64,000 nt of DNA, taken from NCBI GenBank assembly GCA_038373885.1, contig JAWZYV010016048.1, positions 558,001-622,000 on the forward strand, written 5' to 3'. Of this stretch, positions 23,393 through 35,917 are shown piece after piece. The translations under genes and the position numbers were made by a program. Within the stretch, counting starts at the first letter, position 1, and each line of letters starts with the position of its first letter. The notes beneath the pieces are model-generated. The model ran no database searches. It saw nothing but the letters and a program-made list of their open reading frames with translations, and was not told the origin of the DNA. The DNA is from Cheiracanthium punctorium. Taxonomy: Eukaryota > Arthropoda > Arachnida > Araneae > Cheiracanthiidae.

Positions 23393-23815
23393 TTTGAAAA
23401 TAATTTAAGCACAATCTAAAAGGAACACTTAGCACAGTGGATGTAGGTATACTCTGCACAGCCAATTTTCTTACAAATTGTGAAATGTTCAAGGGCATTG
23501 CGGCACTTGATGATAATATTGGAATAAAAAGATGAAACAGTGTTAGTATCCACTACTTGCAACTTTCACGCACCCAGGCTATTTCATACGACAAAAATTA
23601 ATTTTCAATCCTGAAGAAAGGCGGACTATTTGTTACATTTCAAAACATATGTATAGTTCTTATTTATGTTTAAAGAAACTTTTTTTTCTTAATACCAGCC
23701 TTTAATGAGCTGGTACCTGGTTTTCTCTGTATGAAGTTACGTCGATAATCAGTCGTTAGGCTGAACCTGAACTGTCACTGAAAAGAACAACTGTCCGTTG
23801 ATCCGAGCTCCAACC
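23393..23815 (+). repeat. Penelope-like 3' region, direct-repeat copy 1
   Basis: This stretch is nearly identical to 26,098-26,518: GAAAATAATTTAAGCACAAT at the start, AATCCTGAAGAAAGGCGGAC in the middle, TTGATCCGAGCTCCAACC at the end. The right position and size suggest the element's 3' UTR/pseudo-LTR. I count only scattered substitutions. Confidence 0.85.
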
Positions 23816-23819
23816 TTTA

Positions 23820-24355
23820 AGTCCAACTGTCCGTATTCTTTTTTGCTTTTTATTATTACTGTTATTATTTTTTATGTATTTTTGTTTGTCCCTAGTTTAT
23901 TCTTTTCTTTTTATCCCATCACCTTTTCTCCACTTCCTTTAATCTCCGTGGTTTCTCGCCTTTTCTTTTTTTCCAAGTGGCAGCATTCTTGTTTCATTAT
24001 CTTTTTCAGTTTCCACTGTTTTGTGAGACGAATGGCTTTGACTGAGGAAGACTGAACAAATTATCAGTCGTAACGATCGTATCTTTCTGTAAGTATCATT
24101 TTATGGGTGTTTTTTATACAAATTTTTTATTTATTTTATCGTTTAACACTATTTTGAGTGTTTTTTTCGTAGTATATGTTATGAAAGAATCCGTAAAGAG
24201 TAAGAAACCATTACCGTCAGTCTGACTTTCTATCAGCAACCTTCATCTCTACTAGTTCTTTGCCAAACATTTACTATTCCCCGTATAAACCGTGTTCAAC
24301 AAGAAAATATTAGTGGGAACTCCTTTTACATAAATATTAAAAATAGCGTATTTTG
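23820..24355. other. pyrimidine-rich sequence after the Penelope-like fragment
   Basis: A long T/C-rich tract (23,825-24,010) is followed by TGACTGAGGAAGACTGAAC and ATCAGTCGTAACGATCG, a string of the kind seen near the 3' ends of retroelements. I cannot assign it to an element. Confidence 0.3.
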
Positions 24356-24415
24356 AAATATATATGTAATTATATGTATTATAATATATATGTATAAAAA
24401 TATATATATGTAATA

Positions 24416-24496
<81 letters not shown>

Positions 24497-24503
24497 ATTA
24501 TAT

Positions 24504-24535
<32 letters not shown>

Positions 24536-24556
24536 ATATATATATATATATATCTT
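24356..24556. repeat. (TA)n microsatellite
   Basis: An almost pure TA dinucleotide tract with a few ATAT/TGTA interruptions. The translations over it are artefacts. Confidence 0.98.
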
Positions 24557-24559
24557 ATT

Positions 24560-25750
24560 GTGCCATAAATACCCAATAAATCACAGAAAATTATTCAATA
24601 TAAACTAGAAAAAATATATCTATTAAATGCATGTATTTCTTCCATATGATAGTTTTTCACAACACATATTATTAATATTTTCATTATACGGACATGTATG
24701 TGTGTTTGCATGTAAGTACTTTTTAAAAGTAAATATGCCTTCGGCGTGAATTAAATAAAATACAATCCCGCAAAAACTGCAAATCATTTGTATAGAAAAT
24801 TATAAAATAGTTCGTATTTTAATACTAAATTTAGAATAAAACATACAACAATTAAAGTTAGCAAACTAAATTATATTTCAATAATAAAATAATATTTTAA
24901 TTCATATCAAAATTCAGTTTAATTGTAGTTAAAGAAGCATTTAATTTAATTCAATGAATGAAAATATCTCCGACATTCGGCAATTGTTTGAATGCATGCT
25001 AAAGAATAAATTAGCTGGAAATTTTTATTTTTTATTCAGATAAGCATTTCATTATTTCAGCTATTTTAAATGAATTATCTACTGTTAATTTAAATTTCGC
25101 ATTGTATATTTTCGCAATCTGTAAAATTTCTCTTAAACCGAAATTAAAATCCACGATTACATCTTATACTGCTTTCAGAGTTTATTGTTTGATAAACAAT
25201 TAGCAAAATTTTTGTCGATGCATAATTTTTTGTCTTAGAAATGATTTTTCATTCAAACACAAATTGAAATCTGTATATAGTAAATATTGCAAAATTTATA
25301 TATCATAAAAATTTACTAATAAAAATAAAATCTCTTATTACTATTCATGAGAAAATGATTTATGCAATTCTCTAAATATTTAAATTAACTACTTAAATGC
25401 CATTGCCTTTTAAAATTTTCATGAAAGTAAGAAAGTACGTTCAATTATTTTTAACCAAATGTTTTGCATTTTATCCATGATTGAAAATTGAATTATATAG
25501 TATGTAGCACGGGACATAAAAAGAAGTATGAAATATACACGTTTGGTAAAGGTTTATTCGAATAGTCGTTGAGCATTAAAATTACCGAGTGGAGAGAGTT
25601 CTTACTGTCCTTCCTATGTGTAGTAGGGTGGAGTAAAAAGTAGACTTTAGCAGCATTGTAAAATTGCTTAGCAGCATTGTAAAATTACATTGTTGTACAA
25701 GCATTGTACAATTTATGTGTGTACAATAAGTGTGTATAAGAACGCGTGTG
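24560..25750. other. AT-rich sequence; short tandem near 25,650
   Basis: I see no gene. TAGCAGCATTGTAAAATT is repeated in tandem at about 25,649-25,688, leading into TG-rich sequence ahead of the palindrome. Confidence 0.45.
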
Positions 25751-25751
25751 T

Positions 25752-25858
25752 ACATAAGTATATGTGTGTAAGATAAGTGTGTATAAGTGCAATTTATGTG
25801 TGTATAACACACATAAATTGCACTTATACACACTTATCTTACACACATATACTTATGT
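25752..25858. repeat. perfect palindrome, 52-bp arms, 3-base loop
   Basis: 25,752-25,803 and 25,807-25,858 are exact reverse complements around ATA. I compared them base by base. The arms are TG/CA-rich (TATGTGTGTAAGATAAGTG...). An RNA or single strand would form one uninterrupted hairpin. Confidence 0.97.
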
Positions 25859-26097
25859 TCAGAACGCATCGAACTGAAATAAACACTGAGACAGTTGCCA
25901 TTCGGAAGAAAGAAAAAATAAAAAAACCAGAGGCAATAACAGAAGAACTAAGGGACCAGAAGGAGAGAAGACTTCACTTTCACTATGTTTTAAGTTATGA
26001 TACATACTTATGCTAAATGTTTTTCAATCTTAATGTGGTATTTTAAGATGCAATCATGTAACAGTCATATTTTTGCTAAGTTGGTACTTACAGAAAT

Positions 26098-26518
26098 GTG
26101 AAAATAATTTAAGCACAATCTAAAAGGAAAACTTAGCACAGTGGATACAGGTATACTCTGCGCAGCCAATTTTATTACAAATTGTTAAATTTTCAAGGGC
26201 ATTGCGGCACTTGATGATAATATTGGAATAAAAAGATGAAACAGTGTTAGTGTCCACTACTTGCAACTTTCACGCACCCAGGCTATTTCATACGACAAAA
26301 ATTAATTTTCAATCCTGAAGAAAGGCGGACTATTTGTTACATTTCAAACATATGTATAGTTCTTATTTATGTTTAAAGAAACTTTTTTTTCTTAATACCA
26401 GCCTTTAATGAGCTGGTACCTGGTTTTCTCTGTATGAAGTTACGTCGATAATCAGTCGTTAAGCTGAACCTGAACTATCACTGAAAAGAACAACTGTCCG
26501 TTGATCCGAGCTCCAACC
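26098..26518 (+). repeat. Penelope-like 3' region, direct-repeat copy 2
   Basis: A second copy of 23,393-23,815 in the same orientation, with no coding region upstream of it. The two copies diverge at the same place after CCGAGCTCCAACC. It is either a solo pseudo-LTR or the downstream copy of a tandem arrangement whose interior has been rearranged. Confidence 0.85.
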
Positions 26519-29500
26519 ATTAGGCCTTCTGCACTAAGCAAACTCCCCTGTTCATTAAAACGAGCAGAATGCAAACAGCAGGTCTTCTTGTAAGAACCCC
26601 CTCTCATAAAGCCTTTTGAAAACAGTAACCTTTGAAACTCCGCTTCCTGTAGTGACATGGAAGTCACGGGGACAAGAGCTGAAAAGCATGCTCTTTACGC
26701 CTCGCTATAATGGACAAAAAGCAATTTTTTACCGTCGTGTTTGTTGAATTGCATTCAATAGGTTTTCTTTCAATGTATTGAGTACCTTTAAACTCTTTTC
26801 ATGAATTGGACCCGTAGATGGGCACGATGTTGAACTTTGTACAAGTCTGGAGTTGACTGTCTTGCTTCTAGCCTGCCCACGATTCCCAACCTCACCTCAT
26901 TCCATCATTTCAACGTTGGTGCTTAATTATTTTGACTGTGTGAATTTAAATTGAAGCTGTTGCTGGGAAAAAAAATTATGCGAGGTGAGCGAGCGAACAA
27001 AATGAAATTTTAAAGCGTGCTTATAAACGTAATTCTCACAGAACGGGTCAAAACGGGGTTCTGATAGGTTTCTGGAGTTTTTTTAATCATGTATTAAGTT
27101 TTACAAGTTATGATGCTGAAGAAGAAATTTTTATAAAAAAACACAATTTATTAGATTTCATGGTTTTATTATATATTTTTTAAACTGTATAAAAACATTT
27201 TTGTCATTTCGGTCATTGTCCCTATCAGTTCAATTCCATATGCGTCATTCTGTTACACAAGGGCTACAGAAAATACCTTTTGATCAACTAACACTTTAGA
27301 TCAACAAAAAATTCTCACCGTTAGAAAAATGGGACAGAAAATGTAGTCATGAATCTTATTTTGTCCCATTTCATGAGAATAATTTATAAATCCTCTCTAT
27401 TTACGTCACCTACACACGCATGTATAGGCTTACGTATGCGACACACAAGATTTGCCCCTGTCCTTTGTTTTTAAGCAGTAGTTTTATATTTCGTTCAGTC
27501 ATTTTCATAAAATTTGACAAAATAGGCAAATTCTGTTAATTTTGAAGACCTTGATAATTTTGCGTAGGTTACATGTTCTTGCATGTTTTTTAAGGCATAT
27601 AAATTCGTTTTTATTTTACATCCAAAGAAAATAATAAAAAATTCAGACATATAACCCAATCTGTTGTGAAAAACTGCTAGGCCAACTTGACATAATATAT
27701 TTAGCAGGAAAAGAAAAATATCGAGTCTTTAAAAACATTATTCTTGTACCCAGAATTTCACTTCCAGTATTTTTTGTAAGAAGCCTGTAAAATATATGAA
27801 AAGAAAACGTACGTAAAAAATGTATTACTTAGAGTTAACATGAGACCTCAGATTGACTTTCTTTACTAAAACATTTGCTTGAAGTGATTTTTCTGTTAAG
27901 CATTTGTAAACTATCGCAGGCTAGCAGAATAATGGCGCATATACTGCTAAGTGAAACAGTCACTTTATAGTAAGTGTGCAGTTCTTTTAACTTTTTAAAT
28001 AATTTCTATGAAATATGTTTCTATAAGTCTGGTTGTTGTATAATTCTTTTTTGCAATATTGCAAGCTCAAGAGAAACTCAAATTTTAAGGGTAAGGATAT
28101 GCACCACAAGAACGTGAATATCAAATTCCGCATTCTGTAAATACGGGACCCTCTAGAAAAGCCTTGGCGAATCACTCCAGTCATTAAAAACTGCATTTTT
28201 AAACTAACGGTTCATTGTAAAAGTTTATTAATATCAATTACAGTTAGCGATACGTATGTCGTTTTGTCGATAGAAAATATCATGCCTTTTTTTTCTCTAT
28301 AATTTCCATAATATACATCGGACTAACTTGAATATTAGAAAAAAATTATTTCTGTTGTTCTTAATTTGTAGTTAGAAAGTGTCTCGAAGACAAATTCACA
28401 CCAAATTTTGTAAGAATAATGCATTAACTTCGGTAGTAACTCAAATTTTTCAACATCTGGATTTAATAGCACTTAGTTTATATTTTTACTGTAAATGAGC
28501 TACTTTGAATGGTCTTAATCAATTTATGGTTGATTCTCTCGTATAATGAATGCTACAACTTACGCGTAAAATAATTTACATCTGAAAGTAAATATTACAA
28601 AAGCGTTTACAAGATATGCAATGACTACGTTTACTCGTTAAACAACAAAGCACGTTAAACGAAAGTTTAATTTTCGCATACATTTGTAAAAAATTTAAAA
28701 AACATTAGGCGTTTTAAGCAATGATTTTAAATTACTTAAATTCTATTAACTAATGGTCAAATATAGTAACTAACAATGTTTTCATATAAAATCAGAAGTC
28801 AGGATAATTAATTATAAATCGAAAAAACAGTTACTTTAATCCCTTATAAAAATAACTGTACATAAAGAAGAAAACTCAGAACAGCTTTTTCAAACTTAAT
28901 TTTTTAAAATTCCATAGCTGAAATAAGTTCGAACTTTCCCTTACGTTAATTTAAGAAGTTACAAAATGAGTTGCAAAACAAGTTTGTTTTTCAAAATAAT
29001 GTCGTTGTTTGAAAAATCAGGAAATTTTGTACATTTCCTTGGTTAGACTATAGTTGAGAGGAAAAAACTGAAAATGGGAAAAGTTTGTCGGTTAGATTCT
29101 TTTTTTTTCCCCTTCAAAGTCGTAAAGAAACAGATTTTAAAAGGGATTTGATACATTTTGTTTTCAGATGGAAGTAGAAATTTAATAGCTACAAAAATTG
29201 TAACTAAAAAAATGTAATATAATGGGAATTTGCTATTTGTAAGGAATTTCATGGACAGATCTGATAAGCTGTGATCTCCGTTTATCTGTATTACAGAAAA
29301 TTTGTTCCACAAATCCATGTTTGATTGTAAAGTAGCATTTATCTGCACGAAATATATTTTTCAATAAAATATATATTTCTTTGTTTACTCAAAATCAATC
29401 TAAAACTCCCAGTTTTAGTAGTAGGGATTTGTTGTAGTTTTCGAAGGGTTTTCGCTTTACTTTTCTTTCCTTCTTTTTATCTATTAGAAAGTTTAAATTT

Positions 29501-30630
29501 GTGAGCGAATTAATTTTTTCTTTGATTAATTAACCAAGCGCATTTGTATGTATATTATAGTACATTATATCACAGTGAATAGATAAGTTGCAAATCATAT
29601 GACGTTCTGTCAGATACATTTTTTTCAAACGCCCTGAGGTACGTTAAAAGTGTGGTATTGTTTGTCATGAGTTGCGTATATACGCAATAAATCTATGACT
29701 TATCTTTCTTAGATAATATGTTTTTAAAAGTATGTAAATATACATTTACAGAAAATTGATATATAGTGAAAAAATAATAGTTAATAGAAAGTATTTTTTT
29801 AAAAACAAAAAACAAACAAAACTTAAAATTATTTTATTTTATTATAGCCGACAACGCTGTTAATATTAGGTATCTTGTCACTCTGTTTCAATCATCATTC
29901 TTAAGATACACGTTTTTATAAATCAAATAAAATCCTGTTCTACTATCGCGAACAAAATTTACTGTTTTTCAATTTTTAATTATTTGAAAGGGGGCATCAG
30001 CCCATGCAGTAGATTAAATGCAAAACATCACTGATATCCTAGACAAGACTGCAGAGACAGTGATTACATTTAGTTTATAGAAAGGTAATTGATTCCTTTG
30101 CATTGTCATAAAAGTTTAAACCTTAAATGAAATTTTTGTATGATTCATTCGCGATTGTTATGTATGGTAAATATTAATGCAAAATCTCAGCTCAATTCAA
30201 GATGGGAAGTTAGTGAAAAGATAATTCAAATTTTTACCCAGTATACTATGAGAATATAATGAAACGTGGCCGAAACCACCAGTCAGTACACATATTAAAA
30301 TACATTAAAAATTTTCATTTATATAAGGATATGACTGCATTTAGAGTCAATTGGTCGTAAAAATCCTTAAATCTTTCATTGTGAGCAAGCATAACCTCCA
30401 GACATTATTCGGAATAAAATGCATAGGGAAAGTTGTAGTACAACAAAACAGAGTTTACTATTTATTTTTTCCTGTTCACAAATTTGCATGTACAAAAATA
30501 AAATTAATGGACAATTTTAGCTTACACTTTTACCCATGCAAATTATTTTTTATGAGTTTGTAAATAGAATTTTCATTATTTGAAAAATTACAAAATGTAA
30601 ATGCCTATCAATGTTTCAATTTACTCCATA
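26519..30630. other. mostly AT-rich; GC-richer patch at 26,520-26,900
   Basis: The patch directly after the Penelope-like repeat is less AT-rich (for example ACATGGAAGTCACGGGGACA) but shows no recognisable protein on either strand. It may be more of the same element. From 26,990 to 30,630 I see no gene, RNA or repeat terminus. Confidence 0.35.
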
Positions 30631-30631
30631 T

Positions 30632-31438
30632 ACCGGGGTACCATGAACAATTAATAACACTTTGCAAACAATAAAATAATATAAGTCAAAATTCAAATTA
30701 TCCATCAATCAATCTATATATTTAATAGGAACATCTTTATTTTAACCCATTTGTGCCCAGATATTTTTGAGACTTACTTAGATCTTTGCTAATGCCAATA
30801 GTAACAGATAAATTTCTGATATCAATTTCTTGAACAACGGATGATTCCTTTTAAAATTCGTATGTATAAAAATTGAAATGTCTACATCCTACTTGGTGAT
30901 GTCAAAATATTTTGTAGAGGTGAGGTTCAGTACTCGTGAATGAAAGCTATTAAAAATAAATAACGTTCTCGACTGATAGCGAAAACGCCGTCTCAAAAAA
31001 GGGACACTAGGCATAAATGGTTGAATTGAATAATAACCTGCAGTACAATAAAAAATGTTTCATTGTACCCCGTCTATAATTGCTTCATTGTAACTGAGGA
31101 TACAAAATAAATAAATTTTTACTCATTCATAAATTTATGTTTTTTAATTCTGGTTTTGGGAATATGAAGACTATGTGATTGCAATATTTGAAAAATAAAT
31201 AATCATACATATGAGAACAAGGAGGTGAAACAAAATTTCTTTTAGTAATGAAACTTACTTTCAATCGTGAAAGTGCAATAATTTTCTTTGGATCTTGTTG
31301 TAAAAAGAGAGTTTTTTTTCCAAATTACCCCAGTAACTGAAACATATATTTGTATAATACATGTGCGAGTTACAACTTTCTACGACAAATTCTACTGATT
31401 TTAGATAGTATGTTTCATTGTACCCCAACTCCCTCTAC
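30632..31438. mobile_element. possible TIR element, about 0.8 kb
   Basis: The left edge ACCGGGGTACCATGAACAA and the reverse complement of the right edge (GAGTTGGGGTACAATGAAAC) share GGGGTAC-ATGAA. An internal copy of the motif lies near 31,059-31,075 (GTTTCATTGTACCCC). There is no coding capacity, and the boundaries are uncertain. Confidence 0.35.
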
Positions 31439-31471
31439 ACATTCAATTATAAATAAATAAATAACGTAAGG

Positions 31472-31830
31472 AGTAGTAAAGGTAACCAAGACGATTTAGA
31501 AGAACACAGCAATGTGGGGTCGGACACGTCGTCCTCACGTTAATAATCACTTTGAAAGTTGGGTTGATGTGATATTGAACTTTCCAACCAAGTTTTTCCA
31601 AAACTAATTGACCTTTCACATAAATCACGTGACTAAAATTAATAGTTTCGAAATTCTATTTCTTTTCATTGATGAAATTGTCTGAGACAATCCCATTGTT
31701 TAGGAAACTTTATTAAGAAATTACAGGAACACTTCAACTCTTCTTCGAAAGTGATTATTAACGGGTACATGAAGACGGTGTTTCCGACCTCACATTACCA
31801 TGCAATTGTGAACCGTCTTGGGTTCAGAAA
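31472..31830. mobile_element. foldback element related to the 4.6-kb MITE
   Basis: The left arm (AACCAAGACGATTTAGAA..., AATGTGGGGTCGGACACGTC) is an imperfect inverted copy of the right arm (reverse complement AACCCAAGACGGTTCACAA..., AATGTGAGGTCGGAAACACC). The arms converge on TTAATAATCACTTT. The middle resembles the interior of 4,577-5,014 (GAAATTCTATTT, GATGAAATT, TTAAGAAATTA). Confidence 0.65.
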
Positions 31831-31969
31831 TTTTTATTCTCTACCGTTTATTCCAAGATGTTTGAATGCCCGTGTTTATATACATTACAGTTATATTTAT
31901 ATCGTTTCCATATTACAAAGTGGGTGCCCGTTAAAATAGTCCAACAGGCTCGAAAATTAACGATAACAC

Positions 31970-31975
31970 TTTATT
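31970..31975 (-). terminator. polyadenylation signal of the putative LTR
   Basis: AATAAA on the minus strand, about 130 bases downstream of the inferred start, followed by a GTGTTATCGTT string. Confidence 0.4.
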
Positions 31976-32134
31976 CAACGAATCGAAGCACTAATATCTC
32001 ACAAAAAATACAGAATTTAATAACACATGCAGCAGTAACTCATTAACTATTACAGCAAAAACACTATTCAACTCCCAATGCCAATCGTATATCCACTGTC
32101 TGACACTGATGTCCTAGCGAGAGAGACTGCTCTC

Positions 32135-32143
32135 CTATTTATA
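32135..32143 (-). promoter_or_regulatory. TATA box of the putative LTR
   Basis: TATAAATAG on the minus strand, with a TCAGT initiator-like string whose A is at about 32,107. The spacing is slightly longer than the usual 30 bases. Confidence 0.45.
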
Positions 32144-32399
32144 GATTTCCAAGCAGGTCGTAACGTCCTATTTCTCGATTTTTCTCGTAACTTCTTTAAT
32201 AATTGCTATGCAGCAAAAATTCCGCTATTTTTAAGAACTTTCTTTTGGTCGCTAAAGTCGCCAAATTCGTCGCAAAATTCATCGCCAAGGTTAAGGAATC
32301 ACATACTCATTTCACTCGAAGAAATGCGTGTACAGCTGTTTTTCCAGCTAAACACATTAATGCAGGGAAACAGCATTAAAACCTTATAACAACATGTAT

Positions 32400-35300
32400 A
32401 AAAGAGCTATATATTATTCCAGAATTATATTTTTAAAAAGGTTTGATAAAAGAGTTATATTTATATTTTTAATATTTTATATATATACGTAACATTAATA
32501 CACACATGTATAAGAGTGTGCATGAATTCCTATAATTTTCCATTTTACCCTAATAAAACGAAATTTACCATAAAGGAGCTTCTTCTAATTTAAAAATATT
32601 GTTTAAATAAATGAGAAATCATTTTTTGATTATTTTCACGAAATGTACTTCCTTACTTTTTGAAGATATATTTTTCAGAATACGCTCCTCTAATTATGTT
32701 AATAGAGAATTCCAAATCACAGTACGAATAAAACAAAATGGTGTATGTAACACTCACATACATAAAGTTGATGTGTGGGTCCTTAAATAAGTATTCATAA
32801 AAAATAAAAATAAAATAGATAATTTATTTTAAAAGTATTTCCCGGGAATAGATATTATCTATACTGCACAAGTTTTCTTGTGACTGCTCGATTGTTCAGA
32901 AGGGAAAACTGCCAAGTGAGATGAAGCAAGAATGCGACTTTCTCAGGGTTTGGCAAGGAGCTGGTCAATAGAAGGAAAAAAAGTTTAGAAATTTTAAATC
33001 TAATCAAACATCACGAGTTGATAAAGGGAAGTTTAACACATTTCAATGAAACACATTGAATAATTCAGTAGGGTATTTTTTCTCAAAAGAAAGAAAAGAA
33101 GATAATCGCTTTATTTATGATAACATGGTGTATTTTCAATTCTGATGGAAATAGTAAGCGCGTTTGAGTAATGTTGTCGTATAAATATTTAAGAAATGCA
33201 TGTTCTACATATTTGTAAATATTTTTCTTATGAAAATGTATCTTAAAAGTTACGTGAACATTTTTTATACGGACTTTCAAACTCCAAATAAAATGTATAT
33301 GATTTTGTAGGATCCAATATTAAAACTATATTATTGTATTTGGAATTTCAATTAGTGATGAAACCAGTACTATTTATTAAAGCCATTCATTATGCAAAAC
33401 GAAACATTTTGTTGGATTCAGTATCTTGTGATTCTGAATGAGAAAATACTTTATGGCAGTATCTTACATTCGAATATTATCATAAAGCACCTATATGAAA
33501 TATTTTATTTTCTATATGCTTTTAACCCTCTTCTTATTTATACAAACATTTACATAATCAAACCAGTGTTTATTTTATACAGATTTTATAACAATTTAAA
33601 AAAATAATGTTTTATCGAAAAATAATAAGGAACGACCTAAGCTTGACCAACATATACACACTATGTTAAGTAAATAACCGTTTTTTTAATTAATAGGAAG
33701 ACTTAGGGAGGGTATTCAACGAAAGCAGCATCAGAACGGTGTATCTTTATTGTTTCAAATGCACCCTATTTCAAGCTAATCGAATGAGAGCTGTATCATA
33801 TACGCGCTTTATAATTATGCTTTGATTCTTGCGTTTCAAAAACACAATTTGTTCAGAATGAATTAAGATTCCGCCCCCCCCATTCTAGAACTTGTGTTAC
33901 AGATATTAAACATACACAAAAGTGATATAAAATTATTTGAATGGGCTGTTTAATCTAGAACGTTAAGATTGGGTTTATCTATTTCCGATAATGGCTACTA
34001 CAGCAAAAGTGCATTTCGTGGCAATAGGTTTACATAAAGATTACATAATCTGATCTTCCCTTTTTTGCTTTAAAGATCTACAGTGCACAATGCAATCAAA
34101 ACAGCTGCACAAATATCAAACGTGCGTTTATTATATTGCATATTTTCGTAATTCTCATCGCCGATGTTTATGCGAAAGCGGAAGGCTACAAAAAGCACAA
34201 GCATATTTTTCCATCCCAACAGTAGTTCCCTTCGGTTTCGCCGGTAAAAGTCTAAGGGTTGCTAGTTTCTTCACCTGTTTTAAACACGATATGTCAGAAT
34301 TGGAAGTCCTTCCTAAGAATGCAAAACATGAGCTTCAGTTCTTTACATTATGCTTTTGAAGACGGGTAGTGACTCTTAAATAAAGGATTAAGGAATACTG
34401 AGACTACATGGACTGACTAAATTGATGCCAGACAGCCTTCAATACTAAAAATCCAGTTACCGGAAGAAATTAAAGACAACATAATAACAAGAACGATTTA
34501 AGGAGAATCTACAATGAAATTTGCAAGACACACTCAGGCTGTTGGAAGAGCGGTTAAAGTACAGGTTGCATACATTTAAAAATACCCAATCTTTGAAAAC
34601 TACAATTTCAAAGCTAAAGTTGAAAGCGTTTTAAATATATCAATGGAAAATAACATTTAAAAGTTTATAAAATTATATATGTTTATAATGAGACCCCTTT
34701 TCACCAGCTATCAAAAATTAAGGCCGTAAACCAAGAGGAGGGAGTGTAAAGCTCTTCCCAAGCATTAAAACACATGAACCACTTAAATAATATTCCGAAA
34801 CATTACGCTCACTTCTTTGTTTGAGGAAATAAAAACTTTCCAAATGGGTGGTCACATCTGGGTTATTCTTTTGTGTTATATATATTTTTGAAGAATTCGG
34901 GAGGTGGATAAGGAAGAAGGTGTAGAACCTCAATCTTCATATTTTACAGGAGGGTGGTCACATTAAACATGAATAATTTATGTATAAACTTTGTGTATTT
35001 TGACATTTAATTTATTTACCTATTTAGCTGTATAATTATAGGAATTCAAAATTTGGATTTTCTTTTATGTACATCCTTTCAGAAACTAAAATGAGGAAAT
35101 GTGGCCATTTAATTAAGGAATGTTTTCATCTGAGCAAAGTTAAGATCAACAAAAATAATGTAATTGAATCGGAATAGGGACTTTGTTGCCTGAAAAAGTC
35201 AAAAGTTTGTTGTGGAGGGGGTAAAAGTCTTGTAGAGATATCTTGTGAGCCGTAGTTTTTTTTTTCCTACATTGGTTTCGCATGTAAAATAAGCTGAGTG

Positions 35301-35915
35301 CTATACCGAAATTCCCCATATTTTATATCATATTCAAAAAAAAGTAATTTAAAAAATAATTCATAATTAACAAATCCTATATAACAAACATGCGGAGCAC
35401 TCAAATATTATGCAATAAAATATATATCAAATATCAAGATTACAATAACACTAGAGGGATTTGAACACCTTAAGTGGTCCAAACTAAAATAAAAATTATA
35501 AATTAAAGTTAGAGGTGAAAGTTACAATAAGAATAAAGTGATTTCAACATCTTTAAAAGATTTCTAAAAACATAAGAAAACCAGCATTTAATTAAATTTT
35601 CTTCGCATTTCTAAGCAAATAAGGAATTTTTTTTATCCTATCTCATATTTCAAATACTTAATAATAATTAAAAAAATGATTTATAAGCCAAAAAATAAAA
35701 ATGCAGAGAATTCGACACACTAGACGAAAATTACAGAGACTCTAAAGTATGATCTGAATTCTTAAAAAAGCTGTAAAAACGAAAAAAAAAAGTTTATTAA
35801 ATATAATTTTTAAAATAGTTGTCTTACAAGAATACACACTCTCTAAAGTACAAAAATAAGTTTTTATCCGCTTACTTAATTATGTATGTATGTGCATAGA
35901 TATATATAATAAACA
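32400..35915. other. AT-rich sequence, nothing recognised
   Basis: The only sizeable frame (34,090-34,359, 89 residues, plus strand) has slightly higher GC but no motif, Kozak-like start or splice context that I can support. Confidence 0.4.
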
Positions 35916-35917
35916 GG

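Larger units (their letters stand above)
31925..32395 (-). mobile_element. probable solo LTR of an LTR retrotransposon
   Basis: Read on the minus strand this contains, in order, CTATAAATAGGAGAGCAG (TATA box), about 36 bases later ATCAGTGTCAG (an arthropod initiator-like TCAGT), and about 130 bases later GAATAAAGTG (polyadenylation signal). This U3-R-U5 spacing is what an LTR has. The interior is less AT-rich than its surroundings. The exact TG...CA ends are not clear to me, and no gag, pol or second LTR is seen nearby, so a solo LTR is the best reading. Confidence 0.45.

Noticed and set aside
24379..24576. Ile/Tyr-repeat reading frames over TA tracts (also near 61.1-61.3 and 45.3-45.6 kb)
   Set aside because: They are microsatellite translations.
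25649..25688. CRISPR-like or satellite array
   Set aside because: Only two short tandem units are present, and the context is eukaryotic.
34090..34359. 89-codon plus-strand frame as a host gene
   Set aside because: It has no recognisable domain, no supporting splice or promoter signals, and is of a length expected by chance in a window this size.
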